This document shows, piece after piece, positions 10,401 to 18,026 of a stretch of 64,000 nt of DNA (the first letter of the stretch is position 1; each line of letters opens with the position of its first letter). Under the pieces are notes generated by a model, which had not been told where the DNA came from, did no database searches, and saw nothing but the letters and a program-made list of their open reading frames with translations. Source of the DNA: Hyphomicrobiales bacterium (lineage in GTDB: Bacteria; Pseudomonadota; Alphaproteobacteria; Rhizobiales; Rhizobiaceae); assembly GCA_900470195.1 (NCBI GenBank), contig UEIJ01000009.1, positions 124,001 through 188,000 on the forward strand. Reading direction: 5' to 3'. The translations under genes were made by a program, and so were the position numbers.

Positions 10401-12482
10401 ATGGGTTTGTACGGAATGATGCGTACGGGCGTTTCAGGAATGAACGCTCAGGCAAATAAGCTTAGCGCAGTGGCAGACAATATCGCAAATGCCAGCACAA
10501 ATGGTTACAAGCGCGGTTCGACAGAGTTTTCGTCACTGGTGCTGCCATCAACGTCTGGCAATTACAATTCCGGCAGTGTCCTGACGCAGGTGCGTCATAA
10601 CATCGGTGCGCAGGGCGGATTGACGTCCACGAGTTCTACCACCGATCTGGCTCTTGACGGCAATGGCTTCTTCGTTGTGCAGGATGCCAATGGCATGCCT
10701 TTTCTCACGAGGGCTGGATCGTTCGTACCGGACAAGAATGGCGATCTGGTGAACGTGGCTGGCTTTACCCTCATGGGCTATCCCTATCCGTTCACAGGCG
10801 CGGGTAACGGCTTTGATGGCATGGTGCCTATCACGCTCGGACAGAGCAGCTTTCCGGCAGAGCCTACAACCAATGGCACTTTCACTGTAAATCTGCCTGC
10901 GAATGGTCCAGACGTGGGACAAGCAATCGTCAATGTTCCACCATCGGAGAATAGCCCGTATAGCGCGTGGAACCGCAAGCTGACGACGGCTAGCCTGAAT
11001 AGCGCTGGCGAATTTGTGACGACCGAGACCTATTTCACGAAGATTGCTGATAACCGCTGGGAGGTAACCATCGTTGAAACTGATGGTGCGCCATCAACAG
11101 GGTTTCCCTATGACCTGACGAGCGGCAATGTTGAATTGCGCTCCGTCCAGCTCGACTTCGATCCGGGGACCGGAGATCTGATCGACAGCAATCCGATTGT
11201 TGGCTTCGATCCGAATGATCCCTTCCTCGTTGATCTTTCCGGCTTCACGCAGGCAATAACGGGTGGTTCGACGCCAGCTGTAAAGATCAATACGAACCTG
11301 TCCACGCTGGCACCGATCCTCGACACGGCAGCAGGTGAGCTGCCAGCATCCGCTAATAGCGCCGCAAGTGCCCCGACTGAACGGATGAGCCTGCGAGGCT
11401 ATGCAGGGTTCCCAAACAATGTCGGCCTCGACGTCTATTATACGCGTACAGGGCCGGACACATGGGAAGTGGCTGTCTACAACGCTGCTGACGCGACAAG
11501 TACCGGGGCTGGAGCTCCGTTTCCTTACAGTAGTGCCCCGCTCGGCCAAACAACGCTTCAATTCGATCTCGCGACGGGTTCGCTGATCAGTGGCGGCAGT
11601 CTCAATGTGACGCTTCCGGGCGGGGAGACCTGGCCCATCGATTTCAGCGACAGTATGTCTTTGGCCGACTCCAGCCTGATGGATAATGAGGGGATATTTG
11701 CAGCGCTGAACCTTCCAGCGACCGATCCAGTCATCAAGCCTTCGGTGCTCGGCAATACGCCTGCCGATAATATGGCAAACAGCGCCTATTCGCATAAGAC
11801 CTCATTGATCGCTTATGATGATCAGGGACGGGCCGTAACGCTGGATGTCTATTTCACCAAGGGTGCGGATTTCAACTGGGAAGTCGCCGTCTTCAATCGG
11901 AACGATGCGTCACCATCGGGCGGATTTCCCTACGGTGCTCCGGGTAGCGCGCCCCTTGCGACGTCGCTCATGCGGTTTGATCCTCAAAACGGCAAGCTCC
12001 TTGAAGGTGGTACGCTTGAGATAGCAATACCCAACGGCCAGACCATGACACTTGATCTTGCAGCATCAACACAGCTTGCAGGCGATTATCAGATATCGGC
12101 TGTTGAACTGAACGGGCAAGCCCCAAGCGCGACCGTCGATACCGTTATAGGTGAAGACGGCATCGTTTATGATCGTTCGGCAAACGGTGACATGCTCGCA
12201 CGCTATCAACTCGCGATCGCCAATGTTGCAAGCCCGGACAAAATGACCGTCATCAGCGGCAACGTGTTCTCACCTTCCGCTGAATCTGGCGATGTCACGC
12301 TAGGAACTGCCGCGTCGAACGGCAACGGCAAAATCAGGACTGGTGCGCTGGAAAACTCGAACGTTGATATTGCACAAGAACTGACCGACATGATCGAGGC
12401 GCAGCGTAGCTATACGGCCAACTCGAAGGTATTCCAGACAGGCTCAGAGCTTATGGACGTTCTGGTCAACTTGAAGAGATAG
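10401..12482 (+). CDS. Orphan FlgE-like flagellar hook protein with tandem middle domains
   Basis: A 693-residue protein with the classical hook/rod N-terminus (MGLYGMMRTGVSGMNAQANK, then DNIANASTNGYKRG) and the matching C-terminus (ENSNVDIAQELTDMIEAQRS ... LVNLKR), so it is a true FlgE/FlgF/FlgG-family member. Between them are three related modules centred on TYFTKIADNRWEV, YYTRTGPDTWEV and YFTKGADFNWEV, each followed by a GFPY/PFPY element and a LQFD or MRFD strand. Ordinary hook proteins carry one such module. ATG 10401 has AGGGGG seven bases upstream. No other flagellar gene lies in the window. It belongs to the mobile block and may be paralogous to a chromosomal flgE elsewhere. Its function here is unknown. 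Confidence 0.85.
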   Translation: MGLYGMMRTGVSGMNAQANKLSAVADNIANASTNGYKRGSTEFSSLVLPSTSGNYNSGSVLTQVRHNIGAQGGLTSTSSTTDLALDGNGFFVVQDANGMPFLTRAGSFVPDKNGDLVNVAGFTLMGYPYPFTGAGNGFDGMVPITLGQSSFPAEPTTNGTFTVNLPANGPDVGQAIVNVPPSENSPYSAWNRKLTTASLNSAGEFVTTETYFTKIADNRWEVTIVETDGAPSTGFPYDLTSGNVELRSVQLDFDPGTGDLIDSNPIVGFDPNDPFLVDLSGFTQAITGGSTPAVKINTNLSTLAPILDTAAGELPASANSAASAPTERMSLRGYAGFPNNVGLDVYYTRTGPDTWEVAVYNAADATSTGAGAPFPYSSAPLGQTTLQFDLATGSLISGGSLNVTLPGGETWPIDFSDSMSLADSSLMDNEGIFAALNLPATDPVIKPSVLGNTPADNMANSAYSHKTSLIAYDDQGRAVTLDVYFTKGADFNWEVAVFNRNDASPSGGFPYGAPGSAPLATSLMRFDPQNGKLLEGGTLEIAIPNGQTMTLDLAASTQLAGDYQISAVELNGQAPSATVDTVIGEDGIVYDRSANGDMLARYQLAIANVASPDKMTVISGNVFSPSAESGDVTLGTAASNGNGKIRTGALENSNVDIAQELTDMIEAQRSYTANSKVFQTGSELMDVLVNLKR

Positions 12483-12518
12483 CGGGGCCCGTTTTGTATG
12501 CATATTCAGAGGCACCTA

Positions 12519-13751
12519 ATGGCAGGAAGTGAACGCATTGATTTGATTGCGATCACGGAGAAACTCAATCGCTCGCCGATATTCCATATGTCGTTGGGTT
12601 CCAAAGAGTTGTTTCACTCGAACTTCATTGCATGGCTTTTAATGGCCTACCCAGACGCTGTGAACTGCTTCGATATTGATGTAACCAAGCCGTTTTCGGT
12701 TATTCGAGAACAACACAATATCGATTTAGCGCTAAAGCGTGAATGCGAGCCTCCATTTTGCATCATTGAAAACAAGTTCAAAGATATTCCGCGGCGAGCG
12801 CAATTGGAGAGATACGCCGATAAAAGCCCCGCTCATTCGCGTGTTCTTCTCACTCTGGTGCCTGCATCATTTGACGTAACCCAAATAGGTTGGCAGCAGG
12901 TTCTTTATGCCGATTTTGCCGATAGGTTAAATGGATGGCTTAATCAAAACCAGAACGTCTCATTCCGTGACCGAGAATTTGTAGCCAGCTACTGCGAGAT
13001 GACTTCGGCTATCGCTTCTATCGCGGATGCTGTATTAGTGGCGCCCAGCCAAGCGAGGGACAAAATCTACTGGTTCGGATTGACGAACGAATGGCAATGC
13101 CGTTTGGACGAAATACGCTTTCTGGATACCATATCCAAACACAGTGCCGACGAAATGCAGTTCGATCTGGAACATGCGTTGCGACTAGGTCTGCCCGATC
13201 TTGTGGTCAATCCTGATGAAAAGCAGGAAAAGGACCTCCAACGGTCTGGGGTCATCTTCTGTAAAACGTGGTCGGCGCTCTTTAACAAACAGCCGTGTGT
13301 CACGGTCGAGTTGCATCGCTGGATTGCCTCAAATCAGTTTAATCTGACGATCCAGATACAAGGGAACCAATATCGTCGGCTGATTGATTGCGATTATTTC
13401 AGAATACCACGCAGCCAAAGTGCGGTTCGCAAAAATTTTGATGCACGGGGTATAATAGAAGCCAGCGATGATTATCGCTGGTTTTTCGATCCCGATATTC
13501 ATAACGGAATCGTCAACATCACAACATGGAGCCACATCGCATCAAGTAAATTTAGGACATCGATGCGAAAGCCATTCGGCACCTACGCTCCGAAAGCTAT
13601 CTATCAGTATATTACAATCAGCGATACTCCGACTAGCGATACGTTGCACGCAAGCAAGGTTACTGCCAGCGTTATTGCTGATGTCCGCTTCGGCCTAGAG
13701 TTGCTGAATGATGAGCAATACGTACAGCGCTTTGCGAACTTAAAGCAATAG
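12519..13751 (+). CDS. PD-(D/E)XK nuclease superfamily protein
   Basis: A 410-residue protein whose N-terminal third has the pattern of the PDDEXK_4-type nucleases: SKELFHSNFIAWLL (Glu30), then Asp69 in NIDLAL, Glu84-Asn-Lys86 in CIIENKFKD, and Gln95 in AQLERYADK. These fit the D...ExK...Q active site. The remainder is unrecognised. Start ATG 12519 is preferred over ATG 12498 because AGAGG lies six bases upstream. It follows the flgE-like gene by 36 bases on the same strand, so the two may be co-transcribed. Proteins of this type are often near defence or mobile genes. Substrate unknown. Confidence 0.7.
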   Translation: MAGSERIDLIAITEKLNRSPIFHMSLGSKELFHSNFIAWLLMAYPDAVNCFDIDVTKPFSVIREQHNIDLALKRECEPPFCIIENKFKDIPRRAQLERYADKSPAHSRVLLTLVPASFDVTQIGWQQVLYADFADRLNGWLNQNQNVSFRDREFVASYCEMTSAIASIADAVLVAPSQARDKIYWFGLTNEWQCRLDEIRFLDTISKHSADEMQFDLEHALRLGLPDLVVNPDEKQEKDLQRSGVIFCKTWSALFNKQPCVTVELHRWIASNQFNLTIQIQGNQYRRLIDCDYFRIPRSQSAVRKNFDARGIIEASDDYRWFFDPDIHNGIVNITTWSHIASSKFRTSMRKPFGTYAPKAIYQYITISDTPTSDTLHASKVTASVIADVRFGLELLNDEQYVQRFANLKQ

Positions 13752-13839
13752 AACGCGCAATATCCTCATTCTTCGCTCGCCCTTTTGGCCGACGGCTATA
13801 TCCGGGACGAAACAACGACGTTTCGGAAAGGATCACAGC

Positions 13840-14283
13840 ATGTCCCATCTCAAGGCGCTTAAGCTTGCAACCGCAGCTCCCGCCCGCACGAACGACCCTG
13901 TTTTGCGGTCACGAGAAAAAATGATCGCGGCACTCTCCGAGCAGAAACTCATGGTTGCTGCGGCGCTTGAGGGTCGCAAGTATCACACCTTCCGCAAGGT
14001 TTGGCGCACGAACGCCGAAGGGCAGAAGGTCCAGACGGAGGCACTGCGACGTGTTCGTCAGGGCTGGTTCGAAGATCTTATGGGCAAGACATTTTTTGTC
14101 TTACGTTATGCTGGCAAGACCATCGAAATCGCCAAGGACAAGAACGCCATCGAGGTCAGCGAATTGAAGGCGCTGCCTGCAATTCTCGATACGTTGATCG
14201 AAGCTGTTCGCGCTGGTGAGCTTGATGCGCAACTGGCTGCGGCATCGGCAGAACGCAAGAAGCAGCTGCACAAAACTGAATAA
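13840..14283 (+). CDS. Conserved hypothetical, charged C-terminus
   Basis: 147 residues, ATG 13840 preceded by GGAAAGGA. It is soluble, with a basic middle (TFRKVWRTNAEGQKVQ) and a Lys/Glu-rich C-terminus. It resembles a family of small alphaproteobacterial proteins of unknown function (I think DUF6641, from memory). The gene lies between the nuclease-like gene and the replication region, and ends at a pair of perfect palindromes. No function can be assigned. Confidence 0.65.
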   Translation: MSHLKALKLATAAPARTNDPVLRSREKMIAALSEQKLMVAAALEGRKYHTFRKVWRTNAEGQKVQTEALRRVRQGWFEDLMGKTFFVLRYAGKTIEIAKDKNAIEVSELKALPAILDTLIEAVRAGELDAQLAAASAERKKQLHKTE

Positions 14284-14304
14284 CAGCACAGATATCTGTG
14301 CTGT
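14283..14304. repeat. Perfect 22-bp palindrome
   Basis: ACAGCACAGAT followed directly by its reverse complement ATCTGTGCTGT. It starts on the last base of the preceding stop codon. With no loop it looks like a protein-binding site as much as an RNA hairpin. Confidence 0.85.
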
Positions 14305-14308
14305 CTTC

Positions 14309-14350
14309 AAACCCCATGGGATCAATATGATCCCATGGGGTTTGTCTTTT
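14309..14350 (+). terminator. Very long perfect hairpin with T-rich tail
   Basis: A 16-bp perfect stem (AAACCCCATGGGATCA, 14309-14324, with its complement 14328-14343) around a 3-base loop, followed by GTCTTTTTC. It is a strong terminator for the 13840 gene and, because the arms begin with AAA and end with TTT, partly bidirectional. Confidence 0.85.
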
Positions 14351-14478
14351 TCAGCAATCATCATAGAGCGTCAACGGCAAGCGTTTATCATCGGATGCTG
14401 CTTGGCTGCTTATCTGGCCTTGTCCTCGTTCCTTGACGCTTCTCTGCTTCTTAACGATAGCGATGAAGTTGCCCCGCA

Positions 14479-14499
14479 AAAGTTTGTTCAACAAACTTT
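14479..14499. repeat. AAAGTTTGTT palindrome, copy 2 of 3
   Basis: Perfect 10-bp arms AAAGTTTGTT / AACAAACTTT around a single C, touching the stop codon of the replication protein gene. See 9965-9988 and 22120-22142. Confidence 0.8.
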
Positions 14500-15860
14500 C
14501 ATCGACGTCCCATACTGCCGGTCGAAGCGCCATCGCGCTGAGCGAGGGCAATGCTATGCAGACGCTCTTTCAGACTGATGACATTTCCGGCAAATTTAAA
14601 TGACCGGCCAACATCATATGCCTCATGGTTCCAAAGTTCTTCGCTCTCGTCTTCTGTCCAGTTCGTATCTGTATAAGGGTTCTTATACCTTATATCATTG
14701 ACAGAACTTCCCCAATTAATAACTCCTTCGTCTTCAACACAAATCCCATGAGCTGAGTATTCATCAAGAAAACCATCATCGACTTCGACAGCATCTGTCT
14801 GATCGAAACGGTCATCGAATGCTTCGTCGACCAATTCAATACCGTCGAGATCATCATCAGCAATGACCTGCATCTGTGATGTGCCCGGCTTGGCCGACAA
14901 ATCATTCGACGCCGAATTTGCGACACCAGCACTGGCTCTTTTGCCCTTCACGCCCAAGGAAAAGCGAAGCGACTGAAACCCCGAGTTTTTCTCGCAGAGC
15001 CATTCCGCATATGTCTTGACATCTTCAGCTGGCCACCACTTCCTGTTGGCCAGATCATATTTTCCAGAACTGCAGTTGCTATCAGCCGCCTTGAAATCCG
15101 CTTCGATACGGAACTTCAGCGCGTACTGGATCACCGATTTGATGTTGAGGCCGACCCTCTGGCTGGCCGTAAACGGTTTGATATCGACCTGATAGGCTGC
15201 GCCGTATCCGTTGTTGCGGAAGGCATCGGCGACCTCGGAAACGGAGAGTTGATCCAGCCGAACAATCGCATGAAGGTGTGGTCGCCAGATAGTCGTGTCG
15301 TCGGACCAGACCAAGGGAATGCCAAGCTGTTCCAGCGCAATCTGCGAGTTACGGCCCATTCCTTCAAAATCGCTGTACGTCATCCGGTCAGTCTCCCACC
15401 AACCGAGGATTTCGAAGTTGTCCCAGCGGCTGTCCTTCCGGCGTTTCAGGCTCACCATATTGCGAATGCGCGTTTTCTCGGTGTCGATGATATCGGAGAC
15501 ATCGGAAAGCATGGTTGCCATCGGTAAAAGGATCGTCGCGAACGCCAATTGCTCATTGGGCACGCCGACGAACCGCTGTCGTGTCGCTTGCTTTATCTGC
15601 TTGCTCCGCTCCGTCATGAAACAGCGCGGACACAATGGGATACCGCAACGCCGCATGTAGTTGGTGTCGGGATCCTCAATCCTCCCGCAGCGGGTAGCCT
15701 TTCCTCGTAGCGGATGACCGTAGCCGAGGGATTCCATCAGCACGGTCCGTTGCTGTTCGTTCCCTTCGCTGAGCCAGCGAAATCTCTTCTTGTCGTCCCG
15801 ATCAATATATCCGGGCGCGGCCCAAATCGCATTCCTTAGCTTCCACATGGCGCTCGTCAT
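14499..15860 (-). CDS. HUH-type (rolling-circle) replication initiator-like protein
   Basis: 453 residues from ATG 15860, with GGAGA upstream. A cysteine cluster (Cys58, and CGIPLCPRC at 72-80) suggests a zinc site. RPHLHAIVRL places the His-x-His of an HUH endonuclease at 195/197, and VIQYALKF supplies a candidate catalytic Tyr246 with Lys249, the YxxK motif of rolling-circle Rep proteins. The C-terminal third is acidic and probably disordered. I infer that this unit is or was a replicon (plasmid, phage or satellite) now in the chromosome. Divergent from the 15958 gene. Confidence 0.7.
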   Translation of the reverse strand: MTSAMWKLRNAIWAAPGYIDRDDKKRFRWLSEGNEQQRTVLMESLGYGHPLRGKATRCGRIEDPDTNYMRRCGIPLCPRCFMTERSKQIKQATRQRFVGVPNEQLAFATILLPMATMLSDVSDIIDTEKTRIRNMVSLKRRKDSRWDNFEILGWWETDRMTYSDFEGMGRNSQIALEQLGIPLVWSDDTTIWRPHLHAIVRLDQLSVSEVADAFRNNGYGAAYQVDIKPFTASQRVGLNIKSVIQYALKFRIEADFKAADSNCSSGKYDLANRKWWPAEDVKTYAEWLCEKNSGFQSLRFSLGVKGKRASAGVANSASNDLSAKPGTSQMQVIADDDLDGIELVDEAFDDRFDQTDAVEVDDGFLDEYSAHGICVEDEGVINWGSSVNDIRYKNPYTDTNWTEDESEELWNHEAYDVGRSFKFAGNVISLKERLHSIALAQRDGASTGSMGRR

Positions 15861-15883
15861 AAAAATCTCCTTTTTGAAATAAC

Positions 15884-15901
15884 GTGCTATTTATAAAGCA
15901 C
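15884..15901. promoter_or_regulatory. Inverted repeat between rep-like gene and its divergent partner
   Basis: GTGCT ATTTATAA AGCAC in the 97-base AT-rich divergent promoter region. A candidate operator or replication-control element; its role is inferred only from position. Confidence 0.45.
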
Positions 15902-15957
15902 CATTTTAACACCTCCTATGTTCTGAATTAAATATATTTTTCAATAGGATAGGTATA

Positions 15958-16248
15958 ATGAAGCTTGTAGAAATATATGCGGCCATGCACCAGGCACGCC
16001 TTACAAAATCGCAAATGGAATTCTCGACAATCTGGCTTGGTCGCAGTCCGCGCTATTATTCGTATCTGCTTGCAACCCAGCGGGAGCCGGGACTTGCAAC
16101 CCTTTGCGGTATTGCGTGGCGATTGGAACAATTTTTAGAAAACATGTCCGCAGATCATGCGGATGAATTGCTAGAACTCAAGCGTTCAATCAACGTGGAC
16201 ATTGCGCATCGATCTATTGTTGATGTTCGTGGTCGGAAGTTCCGATAG
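15958..16248 (+). CDS. Small conserved protein divergent from rep, probable regulator
   Basis: 96 residues (MKLVEIYAAMHQARLTKSQ...), with AGGATAGG just before ATG 15958. The core SPRYYSYLLATQREPGLATL matches small alphaproteobacterial proteins that I recall as DUF6626, and looks like a helix-turn-helix with the adjacent helices, though I cannot prove DNA binding. Its position opposite the rep-like gene fits a copy-control or repressor role. Terminated by the hairpin at 16282-16310. Confidence 0.6.
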   Translation: MKLVEIYAAMHQARLTKSQMEFSTIWLGRSPRYYSYLLATQREPGLATLCGIAWRLEQFLENMSADHADELLELKRSINVDIAHRSIVDVRGRKFR

Positions 16249-16281
16249 GTGCCCAAGAAGGCAATGGAAGAAAAGGAAAAA

Positions 16282-16310
16282 CCCGGATTGCTGTCAGGAA
16301 ACAATCCGGG
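16282..16310 (+). terminator. Hairpin after the small regulator-like gene
   Basis: CCCGGATTG (16282-16290) pairs with CAATCCGGG (16302-16310). The T-run is weak. Confidence 0.55.
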
Positions 16311-16391
16311 CTCAAATGAAACCGTGGGCTTAACCCTGTTATGCGAGGGAGGGCGTCTTCTCCCTCTAACAGCATCTTGCTCACATTCTAT

Positions 16392-17450
16392 TTATGCCTT
16401 CATGCCAAGTGCATGGTAGAGCTTGCCACCATCGAAAAACCTGTCACCGACATTTATTGCGAGATTGCGCGCTTCTATTCGCCACCGGCCTACCTCTGCA
16501 CGGCTCAGGGCTACACGCAAGAACGCGACCAATTGCGATTTATGCCGCAAATAATTGTCCCAGTTGCTGGTCCATTCAGATGGATACAGACAATCTTCGG
16601 GATACATTTCCGAGTAGGAAAGCCGATTGGGCGCAATCGGGATTGCGCCGCAAACAAGCCCTTCCCACAATCCGATTCCAAGTGTTTCCTGCAAGCTTGC
16701 CGAAAACACGGCCACGGCTTCACCAAGCAATGTATGATATTCCGGCTTGGTTAGTTTTCGCTCCTGACAGACACGAAACTCGTAGTCTGGAAACTCGGTT
16801 GTCAGATCGCGGAAAATATCGACCTGTTTTTCCGGTGCAATGCGGTGCGGAAAGAGGACGAGTTTGCGCTTTTGCCGGTTTTGGTATGTTGCAAGCATTC
16901 CCGGCATGTACTCCATCGGCCAGCCAGCTCGTAAAATCCGGCTATCATCCTGTACTTGATGGACGCTCTTGAAAAGATCGACATGGAATTGCGTTGCAAA
17001 CACATTCACGTCAATCGCCTCAAACAGCGACCGTTCAAAATGCCGCGCCCATGTAACGTCAGGAATGCGTCCGAGGAAATCATGTGGGTCGTGGCTGGCA
17101 GCGTGCCATAGAGCAACCGTTCGGACAGGAATTTGCAGAAGATCGCTCATATAACGCAGGGCTGTAATTCCGTAATGCCATGCATCCGTAAACAGAAAGC
17201 AATCACCCGCTTTGACTACCTGCCTTTCAAACAGATCTGCGATTTCGGCAATTTGCTGCGACTTGAAGATATTTGTCGCTGCAAAATTTAAGAAGGCCCC
17301 CGGCGTCGTTTCTTGCCGGTTGGCCGTACCTTCTATGATACACACTTGCTCATTTGGTAGCGCATGACGGATTTGCTGCGGTAAATAGTGCGCCCACTCA
17401 ACCGTATACCGCTGCTGGTGCTGCTCAAGCCCGACTATATGAATTGTCAT
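16392..17450 (-). CDS. GT-B fold glycosyltransferase (GT4-like)
   Basis: 352 residues from ATG 17450. The C-terminal half has the retaining GT4-type E-x7-E motif: ETLGIGLWEGLVCGAIPIAP (Glu255 and Glu263). Before it come the PHRIAPEKQ phosphate-loop-like stretch near residue 201 and a conserved TDAWHYG at 88-94. It therefore probably transfers a sugar from a nucleotide donor. Its ATG overlaps the stop of the transporter gene by four bases (ATGA), so it is the last gene of the operon DpdA-like, transporter, glycosyltransferase. This coupling makes a nucleobase or DNA substrate plausible, but the acceptor is unknown. Confidence 0.8.
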   Translation of the reverse strand: MTIHIVGLEQHQQRYTVEWAHYLPQQIRHALPNEQVCIIEGTANRQETTPGAFLNFAATNIFKSQQIAEIADLFERQVVKAGDCFLFTDAWHYGITALRYMSDLLQIPVRTVALWHAASHDPHDFLGRIPDVTWARHFERSLFEAIDVNVFATQFHVDLFKSVHQVQDDSRILRAGWPMEYMPGMLATYQNRQKRKLVLFPHRIAPEKQVDIFRDLTTEFPDYEFRVCQERKLTKPEYHTLLGEAVAVFSASLQETLGIGLWEGLVCGAIPIAPNRLSYSEMYPEDCLYPSEWTSNWDNYLRHKSQLVAFLRVALSRAEVGRWRIEARNLAINVGDRFFDGGKLYHALGMKA

Positions 17451-17983
17451 GCTGGCTGTACCTTGGCAGACTGCTTCCACATCAAAAACGCCCAAACGAT
17501 CGTCGTGCCGATCATTTTCAGGGCTACGCCAACCATCAAGGTTTTGGCATCAAGAATGTTGAGCAAGTAGAAAAGAAGGCCGGTATCAACCGGAACGCTG
17601 ATCAGCGAAGACAGCAACATTCGCTGGAGGAATGGGCGTTTCGTAATCGAAAAGACGACATAATCGACCAGTTCCGAAACCAGAAACGCGACTACGCTCA
17701 CGAACGCGATATCAGGGCCGGCCAGCCAGTATGTTGCCAATGCTGCTGCGAGCATGACCGCCAGAACGGAATGGCCTAAATCCATCTGGGCGTAATCGCG
17801 AAATACGAACACCAAGCCGAACAGGATGATCGCGGGCGGAATGACTACACCGAATATCTCAATCGGCGCCATCCAGACCAGAAGTAGATTGCTTACGACG
17901 ATGGTTACGAAATAGAGCGCTGACCACGCAAAGCGCAATTGACGGGTGGTGGGCGCGTTCGGGTCACGATATGAAATTGTCAT
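17447..17983 (-). CDS. VUT/YhhQ family transporter, probable queuosine-precursor (preQ0/preQ1) importer
   Basis: 178 residues with about five or six hydrophobic segments and the family signature region FRDYAQMDLGHSVLAV and VAFLVSELVDYVVFS, in line with the VUT (DUF165, YhhQ) family. E. coli YhhQ imports 7-deazaguanine precursors. Placed 43 bases after the DpdA-like gene and overlapping the glycosyltransferase gene, it would supply the base that a DpdA-type enzyme inserts. Homologues are known next to dpdA genes in phages, which supports the functional link. Substrate choice is inferred. Confidence 0.8.
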   Translation of the reverse strand: MTISYRDPNAPTTRQLRFAWSALYFVTIVVSNLLLVWMAPIEIFGVVIPPAIILFGLVFVFRDYAQMDLGHSVLAVMLAAALATYWLAGPDIAFVSVVAFLVSELVDYVVFSITKRPFLQRMLLSSLISVPVDTGLLFYLLNILDAKTLMVGVALKMIGTTIVWAFLMWKQSAKVQPA

Positions 17984-18026
17984 CGTTCAAGTGCTTTCTT
18001 GCAGAAAATACGAATGGGAAATCGGG

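Noticed and set aside
10401-12482. Phage tail or fibre protein
   Set aside because: Both ends carry the specific flagellar rod/hook signatures, so a FlgE-family protein explains it better.
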